A DNA stretch of 64,000 nt from Nocardia sp. alder85J (GCF_020176955.2 NZ_JAIUCZ020000015.1:1-64000), one strand, 5' to 3'. Shown: positions 1 to 8,499, numbered from the stretch's first letter. Notes: a model not told the origin generated them from the sequence alone. Numbers and translations: made by a program.

Positions 1-37
1 CGAATCGGGCGGCCCGGCGCGATCGGTCGGGTGCGGC

Positions 38-130
38 TCAACTGCCCGTGATGCCGCGCAACTGCCCGACGTATTCGAACACGCTCGCCGTGATGAAATT
101 CAGAACCTGCGACAGATCTCCGAGGACCAT
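38..130 (-). CDS. 30-residue amphipathic peptide
   Basis: A complete small frame of 30 codons begins with ATG at 130 and ends with TGA at 40-38. A strong ribosome site (AAAGGAGA) lies six bases before the ATG, which is the main reason to accept it. The peptide starts MVLGDLSQVLNF and ends RGITGS; hydrophobic residues (V, L, F, I) recur every three to four positions with few charges, so one amphipathic helix is likely. There is no cleavable signal peptide. I do not recognise the family. Its size and character recall the short alpha-helical cell-wall porins (PorA/PorH) of corynebacteria, but that is analogy only. It lies downstream of the ANTAR relic on the same strand. Confidence 0.5.
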   Translation of the reverse strand: MVLGDLSQVLNFITASVFEYVGQLRGITGS

Positions 131-199
131 TACCGTCTCCTTTCGTAGGCGATGTGACCGGCATACCCTGCCGCCGAGCGGGATAACGGCTCGTCTCGA

Positions 200-415
200 T
201 CACCCGGTCTGTGAATCGGCGGGAATGCGTTCGTGGACGGTGAGCAGCAGGTGGTCGAAGCGGCTGCGCAGCGACGGGGTGGTCGGGGGCAGGGTGTCCG
301 GTTCGCGGATCATCTGCTCGGCCAGGGAGCGCAGCTTCGTGTTGGTCTCCTGGGATCGCCAGCGCAGCACCGCGAAAGCCTGGTCCGCGCCGATGTGGTA
401 GATCCACATCAGCAA
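200..415 (-). pseudogene. ANTAR-domain fragment
   Basis: The frame reads AKGLLMWIYHIGADQAF followed by a segment with SQETNTKLRSLAEQMI, which matches the later two thirds of an ANTAR RNA-binding domain (A-K-G-x-L-M, then S-Q-x-T-N-x-K-L). The residues that normally open the domain, and any sensory GAF or response-regulator domain, are missing. The only start inside the frame is TTG at 415, in the middle of the ANTAR motif, with no ribosome site. The frame upstream runs into the glycosyltransferase relic in another frame. ANTAR proteins normally work as antiterminators; this piece is probably not functional. Confidence 0.6.
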
Positions 416-1251
416 CCCCTTGGCACGAGGTTCCCGCGAGCCGCGGCGGACGGGGCCGTACGACCCGGTCCGGGCTCGGTGGCGGTGTGCTCCGGTTCCG
501 GCGCGGGCGCGCCGACCTGCCGGTACACCGTCGCGGTGAGCGCGGCGATCCGATCCCAGGAATACCGAGTGCGGGCGCGCTCCGCCCCGGCGGCGCCCCA
601 GACATCGCGCAGCAGACCGTCATCGAGCAGGGGCCGCACGGCCGCGGCGATCGACTTCGGATCGGCGCTGGGCACCACCCGGCCGGTGACGCCGTCGATC
701 ACCGCATCGGCCGGGCCGCCGCCGGCCGTGGTCACGACCGGACGTCCGCAGGCCATCGCCTCGAGCGACACCGCGCCACCCGGTGCGTAGCGCGGCGTGC
801 AGAGCACCACCTCGGCCGAGCGCAGCAGCGGCGCGACGGCCCGGCGGGGGAACCGGCCCGGTAGCCGAAGTCGTTCCGTCACACCGGCTTCGGCGGCCAC
901 CCGCCGCAACCGGCGCATCTCGGCGGCGTCGGCCGCACCGCCACCGGCGATCACCAGCTCGGTGTCGGGCAGAGCCGCCAGCGCGCGGATCGTCATGTCG
1001 AAGCCCTTGCGTGGCACCAGACTTCCTGCCGCGACCACGCGATGCCGGACGCCCTCGCGGCGCGCGACCGGACCCCGGGGGCTGAACAGGGTGAGGTCCA
1101 CGCCGCGGGGTACGACCGAGATCCGCCGGCGCGGCACCCCCATCCGGGTCAGTTCGGCGGCATCGTCGGTGCAGGTGGCGATGATGTGCGAGGCGCGCGC
1201 GGCGATCAGCCGCTCCCAGCGGCACCCGGGACGGATGGCCGTCGTCGTCGG
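409..1251 (-). pseudogene. Glycosyltransferase family 4 C-terminal relic
   Basis: Similarity to GT4 (GT-B fold) glycosyltransferases starts near 1251 (ERLIAARASHIIATCTDD) and continues with VVPRGVDLTLFSP, the donor-site loop VPRKGFD, a GG-rich strand and the sugar-nucleotide motif APGGAVSLEAMACGRPVV, so the nucleotide-binding half is intact. The N-terminal acceptor domain, about 150 residues or more, is absent. The upstream in-frame sequence is unrelated and enters the inverted repeat at 1351-1397. No start with a ribosome site exists. I infer a 5'-deleted gene. Its stop lies seven bases inside the ANTAR fragment, which is in another frame. Confidence 0.65.
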
Positions 1252-1350
1252 GACGGCAGTCCGCAATCGTCGAGTCCCGCCGTTGTCGGCATTCCACCGC
1301 GGCGACGCGCCGAACCGTCCGGGCCTTTTCGGTCGTGGAAATTCGGAAAG

Positions 1351-1397
1351 CCGCTGTGCCCCGGTACCCGAATGTTTCGGGTACCGGGGCACAGCGG
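1351..1397. terminator. Perfect 22-bp hairpin
   Basis: Two perfectly complementary 22-base arms (1351-1372 and 1376-1397) are separated by three bases, TGT. It lies 53 bases past the stop of the DUF6131-like gene on the minus strand, so a strong intrinsic terminator is the simplest reading. No U-tract follows, as is common in high-GC actinobacteria. Confidence 0.75.
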
Positions 1398-1450
1398 CCG
1401 GGGGAGGATATTCCGGCCGCCGGGGGTGCCGGCGGCCGGGATTGTCATTC

Positions 1451-1606
1451 TCAGTAATAGTGGCTGCGACCGCCGAGCGGGCGGCCGACCGCGCCGAGCA
1501 ACATCAGAATTCCGCCCGCGATCAGCAGGATGACTCCGACAGTGGTCAGGATCGGAATTCCGAACACGACCCCGAGCAGTAGCAGAATGAGACCGAGGAT
1601 GGCCAT
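1451..1606 (-). CDS. DUF6131-like small membrane protein
   Basis: A 51-residue protein starting at ATG 1606 (MAILGLILLLLGVVFG). It has two hydrophobic stretches, about residues 2-18 and 20-40, joined by the short turn IPILTT, then a polar tail ending GRSHYY. This matches the small two-helix membrane proteins annotated DUF6131 in Nocardia and relatives, whose function is unknown. A longer in-frame extension exists upstream but is not hydrophobic and lacks a better start, so the ATG at 1606 is preferred. A strong hairpin terminator follows at 1351-1397. Confidence 0.7.
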   Translation of the reverse strand: MAILGLILLLLGVVFGIPILTTVGVILLIAGGILMLLGAVGRPLGGRSHYY

Positions 1607-1708
1607 GATATTTCCATTTCCGTTCGACTCGAATGGTGTGACGATGAAGCAATTCCCGATTCGCCGGGTATCAAACACGCGGCCCGGCAATGAATTGCGT
1701 AATGCCGG

Positions 1709-2128
1709 TCAGATTCCGGCCAGCCCGGAAGCGAGATCGGGAATCTGCAATGCCGCGATGGCGGCCTGACGCACATCCGGGCAGTGGGCAGTGGTGATCT
1801 CGTCGACCACCGCCCGGTTGCGCATCACGGCCACGTTCACGCCGTTGTTGCGCAGGGCCCAATCGTGCACGGTGGCATTTAATTTGGTCTTGCCCAGCGT
1901 GGGCCCGTCGCCCCGCCAGGTGTCGACCTGCGGCCCGATCATGTCGCAGAGTTGCTTCGCGGAATCCGCGGAGACGTCCGGTGTTTCGGCGGCGGGCGCC
2001 GTCGTGCCGGTATCCGGTACACCCGGTGTGGTGCTGGTGGCGCAACCCGCGGCGGCGAAGGCCATCGCGAGCACGGCCCCGGCGGACCAGCGCCGCCAGG
2101 TTCCGGGACGAGAATGGTTCTGTGCCAT
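1709..2128 (-). CDS. Putative lipoprotein
   Basis: A 139-residue protein starting at ATG 2128 behind AAGGGA. The N-terminus has a basic stretch (RPGTWRR), a hydrophobic core and the lipobox AAAGC near residues 25-29, so it should be lipidated and anchored outside the membrane. A Thr/Pro/Ala-rich linker follows. The mature domain carries CDMIGPQVDTW and a later Cys (AHCPDV) that could form a disulfide. I do not recognise the domain. An upstream ATG at 2143 overlaps the stop of the DoxX gene (ATGA), so coupling to that gene is possible and would add five residues. Confidence 0.7.
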   Translation of the reverse strand: MAQNHSRPGTWRRWSAGAVLAMAFAAAGCATSTTPGVPDTGTTAPAAETPDVSADSAKQLCDMIGPQVDTWRGDGPTLGKTKLNATVHDWALRNNGVNVAVMRNRAVVDEITTAHCPDVRQAAIAALQIPDLASGLAGI

Positions 2129-2139
2129 GGTGATTCCCT

Positions 2140-3036
2140 TCATCGGTGTCGGCCGACGGCATCGCGCGCGGTGCCGCCGAGCCGTTCCCCGCGGTCCCGT
2201 GCGCTCTCGAGCAGATCGCCGCCCCGATCGCGCGCGGCATCCAGCAGATCCGCTCCCCGGTCCCGCACGGTATCGAGGAGATCCCCGCCGCGGTCGCGGG
2301 CGGTGCCGAGCAGGTCGCCGCCGCGGTCGCGAGCGGTGTCGTACAGATCGCCACCGCGATCGTGGGCGGTCTCGTACAGGTCGCTCCCGCGATGGCGGGC
2401 GGTGCCGAGCAGGTCGCCGCCGCGGTCGCGAGCGGCGTCGTACAGATCCCCGCCGCGGTCGCGGGCGGTGCCGGCGAGCCGCTCGCCGCGATGCCGCAGC
2501 GTCGCACCGAGTTCGGGTGCGCGATCCGCGGCGGCTTCGGCGGCCTCGGCCAGGTGCCCGCGCCACGTGGTGGACGTGCCGCGCAGTTCGGCGGCCGCCC
2601 GGCGGCCGCGCCAGGTCAGCGACGGTTTGCCCGCTCGATCGGTCGACGCGATGACCAGGCCGCCGAACAGGCTCACCTCCTTCAGGAATCCCGCGCGCTT
2701 GGCGGCCCGCCGCTGCTGGTCCGGTTCGTTCCAGAAATCGTGTTCGGACACCACGGTCGGAACGGTGGTGGCGGCCAGCAGGATCACCGACAGCCGGGGC
2801 ATCTTCCCCAGCGCCAGCAGCACACCGCCACCGATCCGCGCCGCCGCGTTGACCCGCACGACCAGCGCGGGATTACCGGGCAGATAGGCCGCCACCTTGG
2901 GCGGCAGCGACTTCTCACCACGCTGCACGAGGTCGGCCACGGCGCGCACCCGCGGCTCGGGGTCGAGCAGCGCATCCATCCCGCCGACGATCGAATCGGC
3001 CGCCAGCATGGGGTGGGCTATACGCCGGAGCATCAT
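2140..3036 (-). CDS. DoxX-family membrane protein with hendecad-repeat tail
   Basis: A 298-residue protein starting at ATG 3036 behind GGAGAGG. Residues 1-140 resemble DoxX-family membrane proteins: an RRIAHPMLAADSIVGG opening, hydrophobic segments near 53-75, 82-97 and 121-131, and the EHDFWNE motif at 98-104 that is typical of actinobacterial DoxX proteins. Residues 185-294 are ten consecutive 11-residue repeats of the type GDLLGTARDRG, an apolipoprotein/LEA-like hendecad that should form a long charged amphipathic helix lying on membrane. DoxX proteins are linked to redox and envelope stress; the tail is unusual. The downstream lipoprotein overlaps or nearly abuts the stop. Confidence 0.75.
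   Translation of the reverse strand: MMLRRIAHPMLAADSIVGGMDALLDPEPRVRAVADLVQRGEKSLPPKVAAYLPGNPALVVRVNAAARIGGGVLLALGKMPRLSVILLAATTVPTVVSEHDFWNEPDQQRRAAKRAGFLKEVSLFGGLVIASTDRAGKPSLTWRGRRAAAELRGTSTTWRGHLAEAAEAAADRAPELGATLRHRGERLAGTARDRGGDLYDAARDRGGDLLGTARHRGSDLYETAHDRGGDLYDTARDRGGDLLGTARDRGGDLLDTVRDRGADLLDAARDRGGDLLESARDRGERLGGTARDAVGRHR
2155..2484 (-). repeat. Ten 33-bp in-frame tandem repeats
   Basis: Ten diverged 33-base units encode 11-residue repeats in the tail of the DoxX-like protein. The variation falls mostly at the first, fourth, fifth and sixth residues of each unit, while the A-R/H-D/H-R-G core is kept. This suggests selection on the protein helix and expansion by slippage. Confidence 0.85.
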
Positions 3037-3280
3037 GAAATCCTCTCCAGGAGAAATACTTCAGGGCTCTCTGTGTCCCCGCAGTCCATGTCCCCGCTGT
3101 TCCCGGCGCACCGGCGGTCAAACTGATTCCGCCGCAATGGTTGTGCCGCGTGCCGCCGCGACGGTGGGCCGGTGACGGGATGCACAGACTATCGGTGGGG
3201 CCCGAACACCCTGCCTGCGAATCGAATCCGGATCGACGGAGTGGGGCATCGGCTGCGGCCGGCCGGGCACTGGAACGTGC

Positions 3281-3315
3281 CGATGCCGGAGTGGATCCGA
3301 TCCACTCCGGCATCG
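3281..3315. terminator. 17-bp perfect inverted repeat
   Basis: Two 17-base arms (3281-3297, 3299-3315) with one base between them. It lies 20 bases past the stop of the KGG gene on the minus strand, so a terminator is likely. The remaining 3037-3280 interval, the leader of the DoxX gene, shows no coding evidence. Confidence 0.6.
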
Positions 3316-3334
3316 ACGGTGTTCGGTGGTGCGG

Positions 3335-3547
3335 TCAGCGGCCGCGGGCGGCCCCGGTGTGGCTGTTCGCGCCGCCTTTGGCCTTACCCGAGGTCGGCTG
3401 CGCGCGGGCGCCCTTGCGGCCCGCTTCGTGCGGGTCGGCGGAGTTGGGTGCGCCGAAGCTGCCGGAACTGGCCCGACCGCCCTTGCTGGCCTGCTCTGCG
3501 GTGTCCGCGCGGTTGCCGAACTGACCCTTGTTACGGGGATCAGGCAT
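3335..3547 (-). CDS. KGG-motif stress protein
   Basis: A 70-residue, very hydrophilic protein starting at ATG 3547 behind GGGAGGT. It contains short glycine-lysine repeats (NKGQFGNR, ASKGGRASSGSFG, AGRKGARA, GKAKGGANS), the pattern of the KGG/con-10/GsiB family of general stress proteins. It has no membrane segment and is probably intrinsically disordered. A longer upstream frame exists but the ribosome site fixes this start. The gene is followed by the inverted repeat at 3281-3315. Confidence 0.7.
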   Translation of the reverse strand: MPDPRNKGQFGNRADTAEQASKGGRASSGSFGAPNSADPHEAGRKGARAQPTSGKAKGGANSHTGAARGR

Positions 3548-3606
3548 CTTCACGACCTCCCTGGAGACATAGCGTTCCACTCGTGGGCGCGAATTTCGCG
3601 CCACGC

Positions 3607-4368
3607 ATGTCGCACTACCCGTCCCGCCGCCCGGTATGCATCCGTCCGGTCGCGATCGTGAGGAAGGCGTCGAGGGCCGAGATCGTCGCGCGGGCGCCGG
3701 ATCGGTTCGGCCTGGCCGCGGTGCTGCCGCTGCCGGATGTCGAGGGGTCGCTGGCCGAACTGACACGGGCCGGTGATCAGCTCGGCGCGGACGCGGTCGC
3801 GCTGAAGACCAACTATCACGGCCGTTATCTCGGCGATCCCGAATTCACCCCGGTGCTGGACGAATTGGAGCGGCGGGCGGCGGTGGTGCTGTTGCACCCG
3901 ACCTCACCGCCGTGCTGGGAGACCACCGCGCTGGGCCGGCCCCGGCCGATGCTGGAGTTCCTGTTCGACACCACGCGCTGCGTCGTCGACCTGGCGATGA
4001 GCGGGATTCTCACCCGCTACCCCCGGATCCGCTGGGTGGTTCCGCACGCGGGCGCGGTACTGCCGATCGTGGCGCACCGGGTGGCGCTGATCTCCACGGT
4101 GACCTCCACGCCGGCGGATCTGCCCGCGCTGCTGGGCGGGCTGTACTACGACCTGGCCGGTGTCCCGCTGCCGGTCGCGCTGCCCGCGCTGCTGGAGCTG
4201 GTCGACCCCGGAAAGCTGTTGTACGGCAGCGATTTCCCGTTCACGCCCGCCCCGGCGGTGGAGTACCTGGCCGAGACGCTGGCCGGTGCGCCGGAACTCG
4301 CCGATGCGCGGCTGGGACTGACTCCGGATTCCCCTGGCGCCCAGCTGTTCCCGCGCCTGGCGGGGTGA
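3607..4368 (+). pseudogene. Amidohydrolase (ACMSD-like) lacking its N-terminus
   Basis: From about 3660 the frame matches amidohydrolase family 2 (ACMSD/gamma-resorcylate decarboxylase type): LPDVEGSLAELTRA, TNYHGRYLGDPEFTPVLDELERR, then LHPTSPP, VVPHAGAVLP and YGSDFPF, which carry the later metal and catalytic His and Asp residues. The first 80-100 residues of the family, including the metal-binding H-x-H near the N-terminus, are absent. The first in-frame ATG (3607) has no ribosome site, and the KGG promoter lies immediately upstream on the other strand. A 5'-deleted pseudogene is most likely; a truncated active enzyme is improbable. Confidence 0.6.
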
Positions 4369-4434
4369 TCGGTGCCCGCGCCGGGCGGTGTGATCGCGCC
4401 TGCGGCCGGCCGGTGTCACGGCCGCCGGATCGGT

Positions 4435-5187
4435 TCAGGCGCTGGCCTCGGAACCGGTGGCGTCGTGGGTGGTCGCGTAGTCGATGAGGATCGAGGTGGT
4501 CAGGCCGAAGTGGGCGGCCAGCAGGTCCACCGCGCGCTCGGCGTCGTGATCGAGGGCCGCCTCCATCAGTTCCCGGTGCTCGCGGGCCACGTCCCGGGGC
4601 TCGGCGGCGGTGTCGAACGGACCGGACCAGCGCCGGTACAGCTCGGACTGGTCACGCAGCCGGGCCGCCATCTCCCGCAGCCGGGAACTGATGCAGGCGC
4701 TGATCAGCGTGTCGTGGAAGACGGCGTGCGCGCTCGCCCAATCCTCGGTGATGGTGGCGGGCGTCCCCTCGGCCGTCAGCGGGGTGCGGGCCAGGCGGTG
4801 ATGGGCGGCGACGAGGCGGGATTCGTAGTCGACGTCGGCGTGCAGCACCGCGTCGCGCAGCGCCTCACCCTCGATCAGCACCCGGACCCGGGTGAGGTCC
4901 CGCAGATCGTCGATGTTCAGATCGACCACCGAGAATCCCAGCTGCGGCATCGCCACCACCAGGCCCTGTTCGGCCAGCCGGGACAGCGCCTCCCGCACCA
5001 CCGACAGGCTGACCTGGAATTCAACGGCCAGCTCGCGGGGGCTGAGCCGGGCCCCGGGCTCGAACCGGCCGCCGAGAATGGCGGCCCGCACCCCGGCGTG
5101 CACCGCCGCGCCCAGGCTGCGCGCCGCCGACCCCTTGGCCGCGACCGATCCGATCGGGCGCTCCTCCTTCGGCAGCCGCACCATCAT
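4435..5187 (-). CDS. GntR-family regulator (FadR/FCD subfamily)
   Basis: A 250-residue protein; two consecutive ATGs at 5187 and 5184 follow AGGGAGGAAA. The N-terminal winged helix-turn-helix has the GntR signature LSPRELAVEFQVSLSVVREALSRL (about residues 45-70). The rest is an FCD effector domain with D-x-x-x-x-R (LTRVRVLIEG), E-D-W-A-S-A-H-x-x-F-H and EHRELMEAAL, carrying the Asp/His residues that usually bind a metal and a carboxylate ligand. It diverges from the amidohydrolase at 5350 and probably controls it. A TTGTACAA dyad sits in the shared intergenic region. Confidence 0.85.
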   Translation of the reverse strand: MMVRLPKEERPIGSVAAKGSAARSLGAAVHAGVRAAILGGRFEPGARLSPRELAVEFQVSLSVVREALSRLAEQGLVVAMPQLGFSVVDLNIDDLRDLTRVRVLIEGEALRDAVLHADVDYESRLVAAHHRLARTPLTAEGTPATITEDWASAHAVFHDTLISACISSRLREMAARLRDQSELYRRWSGPFDTAAEPRDVAREHRELMEAALDHDAERAVDLLAAHFGLTTSILIDYATTHDATGSEASA

Positions 5188-5243
5188 CGATTTCCTCCCT
5201 GCCGCCGGGGCGGCGGGTAGACACGCGGCGGTGGCCGCGCAGA

Positions 5244-5253
5244 GTTGTACAAC
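5244..5253. promoter_or_regulatory. Candidate GntR operator
   Basis: A perfect 10-base palindrome GTTGTACAAC between the divergent GntR gene and the amidohydrolase. It has the GT-N-AC core expected for GntR-family operators. Assignment to the neighbouring regulator is inference. Confidence 0.4.
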
Positions 5254-5349
5254 CTCGAACATAAACGACTACGTTCTAACATGCTACTTTCGGACAGATA
5301 ATCGATTTTCATCGGCCGGAATGATCGTGCGAACCGGCGAAAGGCGGCC

Positions 5350-6759
5350 ATGGGCTCGCATTCCACTGTGATCACCGACATCGCCGTCGTCGACACCCGC
5401 GACGGCACCCGGACCCCGCATCAGGACGTCCGGATCGACAACGGCCGCATCGCCGCGATCGGGGCGACCACCGGCACGGTCGACCCGGGACAGGTGGACG
5501 GCAGCGGCAGGTTTCTCGTCCCCGGTTACGCCGACATGCACAGTCACGTGCTCGGACTGCCCGATCCTGCCGACGCGCTGGCGCTCATGCTGTCCTTCGG
5601 CATCACCGGCTACCGGCAGATGGCGGGCACCCGGGACCTGTTGCGGCGCAGGAACTCCGGTGAGTTCGATGCGCCGGACCGCCCGCGCCTGCTGGCGCTG
5701 GCCGGTGATCTGCTCACCCCGTTCAACGCGGGCAGCCCGGCCGCGGCCGTCGCCGAGGTGGCCGCGCAGGCCGCCGCCGGTGCGGACTTCGTCAAGGCCG
5801 TAATGATCAGTCCTGACGTCTATTTCGCGGCCCAGCGGGAGGCCGACCGGCACGACATCGCCGTCCTCGGGCACCTCCCGGCCGGGATCGACGTCCGCGC
5901 CGCCTCCCGCGCCGGATTCCGCTCCATCGAACACCTCGGCCCCGGACCGGGTGTGCTCGCCGGTTGCTCGCATCACGAACATCAGCTCGTCGCGAACGAT
6001 CACGGCCGCTCGATTCCGGTGCCGCCGTTCACGATTCCGTTCATGGACCGTCTCGCCGGGCGGATGCTCGCCACACTGGTCGTCAACCCGTCGCAGCTGA
6101 CCACCCCCGGGCAACTGCACGCGATGCGGGACGCCCTCGACAGCTTCGACGAGGACAAGTGCCGTGAACTGGCCCGGGAGTTCGTCGCCAACGACACCTG
6201 GAACTGCCCCACCCTGATCCGGGTACAAACCCAGGAACTGTGCGGCAGCCCGGAATTCGCGGGCGATCCGGACCTGCGGTACATCGCCCCGCGAGTCCGC
6301 CGCACCTGGGCGAAGGCTGCGACCGCCTTCACCCGGAAGTTCTCCACCGCACAACACGAGATCTTCGCCGCCCAGTTCGAACGCCAGCTCACCCTGGTGC
6401 GGCTGTTCCACGACGAGGGTGTCCCCCTGCTGGCGGGCAGCGACGCGGTCGGCGCCGCCTGGGTGATCCCCGGTTCCGCGCTGCATCGCGAATTCGACCT
6501 GCTGTCCCGCGCCGGCCTGCCCCCGCTGAGCGTCCTGCAAGCCGCCACCTCCGGTCCCGCCCGCTTCCTCGGCCGCGAGAACAGCTCCGGCAGCGTCGAT
6601 GTCGGCAAAGACGCCGACCTGGTCCTGCTCTCCGCCGACCCCCTCGCCGACACCGCGAACCTGCACACCGTCACCGGCGTCGTCCGCGCCGGCACATATC
6701 ACTCGGCCGCGGACCTCGCCGCCCTCCGCGACCGCATCGCGGTCCGCGGCATCGGCTGA
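5350..6759 (+). CDS. Imidazolonepropionase-like metal-dependent amidohydrolase
   Basis: A 469-residue protein of the cyclic-amidohydrolase type, starting at ATG 5350 after CGAAAGGCGG. A small composite beta-domain (residues 1-58 and about 415-460) brackets a TIM barrel. Metal and catalytic residues are visible: DMHSH (H64, H66), the Lys of DFVKAVM (K149, probable carbamylated bridge), GHLP (H175), EHLG (H195) and AGSDA (Asp near 364). The final GSVDVGKDADLVLL is typical of the family. The substrate is unknown; relatives hydrolyse cyclic amides, organophosphates or prolidase substrates. Probably regulated by the divergent GntR protein. Confidence 0.85.
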   Translation: MGSHSTVITDIAVVDTRDGTRTPHQDVRIDNGRIAAIGATTGTVDPGQVDGSGRFLVPGYADMHSHVLGLPDPADALALMLSFGITGYRQMAGTRDLLRRRNSGEFDAPDRPRLLALAGDLLTPFNAGSPAAAVAEVAAQAAAGADFVKAVMISPDVYFAAQREADRHDIAVLGHLPAGIDVRAASRAGFRSIEHLGPGPGVLAGCSHHEHQLVANDHGRSIPVPPFTIPFMDRLAGRMLATLVVNPSQLTTPGQLHAMRDALDSFDEDKCRELAREFVANDTWNCPTLIRVQTQELCGSPEFAGDPDLRYIAPRVRRTWAKAATAFTRKFSTAQHEIFAAQFERQLTLVRLFHDEGVPLLAGSDAVGAAWVIPGSALHREFDLLSRAGLPPLSVLQAATSGPARFLGRENSSGSVDVGKDADLVLLSADPLADTANLHTVTGVVRAGTYHSAADLAALRDRIAVRGIG

Positions 6760-7030
6760 GTGATATGCCCGCTCGGCCGCAGAACCGACCGATCGGTTCG
6801 GTGAGGTGGCCGGACGATTCGCGGCGTCGGCCGACTGCTCTGCCCGCTCGGCCGCGGCGTAGGCCGAGCGGTATGTGCGTTCGGCCGGGTGGCCCGTGGC
6901 GCCGGGTCTGTGGTCTGTCGTCACGGCCGATCGGACCATGGCATCATCGCGACTCGCGGCGATCCCGGGCGAGTGAATTGTGTTGCGGGCCGGGTAGTTC
7001 GGTGGCTCGACCGGCGGCCCGTGCGGCGGG
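6760..7030. other. Intergenic, no gene seen
   Basis: Between convergent genes. It contains two copies of CCCGCTCGGCCGC about 75 bases apart and a perfect palindrome ACCGATCGGT (6788-6797) that may belong to a terminator. No frame here has a plausible start or recognisable protein. Confidence 0.4.
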
Positions 7031-7876
7031 TCACACCCACCCGGCGGCGGGTACCTCGACGTCGAGGGCGAGGATGCGGCCGCTGCCCGGTGTCACGGGC
7101 GGGAACTCCGACATGCCGTGCCATTCGGCGGCGGTGATGTAGAGGGTGGCGCCGTCCGGGCCACCGAGTGCACAGGCGAAGCAGCCGCGGTCGGCGTCGG
7201 CCGTGCGCAGCACCTCGCCGCCTTCGGCGACCCGGACACAGCGCCGGTTCGGGACGTCGGCGTACCAGACCGCGTTCTCGGCGTCGACGCAGAGGCCGTC
7301 CGGTGCGGCCTCGCCGAGGTCGGCCCAGATCCGGCGGCCGGAGAGGGTGCCGTCGGGGGCGATGTCGAAGGCGAGCAGGCGGCCGCGGTAGGAGTCGGCG
7401 ACGATCAGGGTCCGGTCGTCGGCGGTGACGGCCATCCCGTTGGGGAAGTCGATGTCGCCGGCGACCTCGCTGACCGTGCCGCCGGGGGTGACGAGGTGGA
7501 CGGAGCCGGGCCGGAACGGTTCGCCCGACATCGGGTCGAAGCCACATCGGTTCACATAGAGGTGGCCGCGTCCGTCCACCGCGATGTCGTTCCAGCCCGG
7601 CTGCCCGAGATCGGCATGCGTGACCAGCGATCCGTCCGGTTGCCGGGCCAGTACCGTGCCGTCCGGCGAGGACACGACCAGCAACCGGCCGTCCGGATGC
7701 CACGCGGTGCACAACGGCAGCGACTGCACGGAAGCGACGACCTCGGCCTGCCCGGCGTCGTCGACGGCGATCACCTCGCCCGCGGACCAGTCCGAGAAAT
7801 ACAGCCGGCCCTCGTGCCAGCGCGGCGATTCGACCAGTCCTCGCCCGGTCAGGATCGTGCGCAGTGCGGCGGTCAT
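7031..7876 (-). CDS. SMP-30/gluconolactonase-family protein
   Basis: A 281-residue six-bladed beta-propeller protein starting at ATG 7876 behind GAGGAG. Family motifs are present: ESPRWHEGRLYFSDW at the N-terminus with the metal-binding Glu, GWNDIAVDGRGHLYVN, DFPNGMAVTADDRTLIVADS and GEAAPDGLCVDAENAVWYAD, which supply the Asn and Asp ligands of the divalent-metal site. Relatives hydrolyse sugar or xenobiotic lactones. It stands alone on its strand, so a pathway cannot be assigned. The next gene is divergent at 8143; I see no clear operator between them. Confidence 0.85.
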   Translation of the reverse strand: MTAALRTILTGRGLVESPRWHEGRLYFSDWSAGEVIAVDDAGQAEVVASVQSLPLCTAWHPDGRLLVVSSPDGTVLARQPDGSLVTHADLGQPGWNDIAVDGRGHLYVNRCGFDPMSGEPFRPGSVHLVTPGGTVSEVAGDIDFPNGMAVTADDRTLIVADSYRGRLLAFDIAPDGTLSGRRIWADLGEAAPDGLCVDAENAVWYADVPNRRCVRVAEGGEVLRTADADRGCFACALGGPDGATLYITAAEWHGMSEFPPVTPGSGRILALDVEVPAAGWV

Positions 7877-8142
7877 GGACAAACTCCTCGCGTCGGGTGA
7901 ATTCGGACTCGTCTTCCAGACGGCCGCGGCCGGGGGATATCGACAGCCGGCCGGGGATTGTGACCCACATCATGTCCGGGCGCACCCGCGTTCGACGGTC
8001 GTGCCGGGCGATCCCGGCAGCCTGTCCCGGCGACCGATGAATACGGTGCGCCGATTCCGTCCCCTCACCGTGCGGTCCGAAACGCGCGGGTACGTGCGTC
8101 CTACTCGGAAAGGTTTTCGCACACGAGAAAGGCCGGAAGATC

Positions 8143-8499
8143 ATGACGGACTACATGGTGCTGCTCTACGCACCGGAGACCGATGCCGAGGGTGAGCAGG
8201 CGCGCCTGGCGGATATGCCGGCGTGGATCGCCGTCACCGAGAGTCTGCGCAATTCCGGTGTGCTGCTGTCGAACAACCGGCTGCACGCCACCGACACCGC
8301 CACCACGGTCCGGGTGCGCGGCGGTGACACGGAGGTCACCGACGGCCCGTTCGCGGTGACCGCGGAGACGCTCGTCGGCTACTACCTGCTGCGGTGCGCG
8401 AGTCTCGACGAGGCGCTGCGGCACGCGGCCCGGTTCCCGGCGGCGGCCTACGGCTCGGTGGAGGTACGGCCGGTGCACGACCTGTCCGGGGCGGTGTGA
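8143..8499 (+). CDS. YCII/DGPF-domain protein
   Basis: A 118-residue protein starting at ATG 8143 after GGAAGATC. It has the YCII-related fold, with MTDYMVLLYAP at the N-terminus and the conserved DGPF motif at residues 67-70, then ETLVGYYLLRCASLDEALRHAARFP. In actinobacteria DGPF proteins are encoded beside ECF42 sigma factors, exactly as here: the stop (TGA 8497-8499) overlaps the GTG start of the sigma factor at 8496. Its biochemical role is unknown; a signal-sensing or accessory role to the sigma factor is suggested by this constant linkage. Confidence 0.85.
   Translation: MTDYMVLLYAPETDAEGEQARLADMPAWIAVTESLRNSGVLLSNNRLHATDTATTVRVRGGDTEVTDGPFAVTAETLVGYYLLRCASLDEALRHAARFPAAAYGSVEVRPVHDLSGAV

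Noticed and set aside
2155..2484. Regular 33-base repeats as a possible CRISPR array
   Set aside because: Units are contiguous, without unique spacers, and stay in frame as protein repeats.
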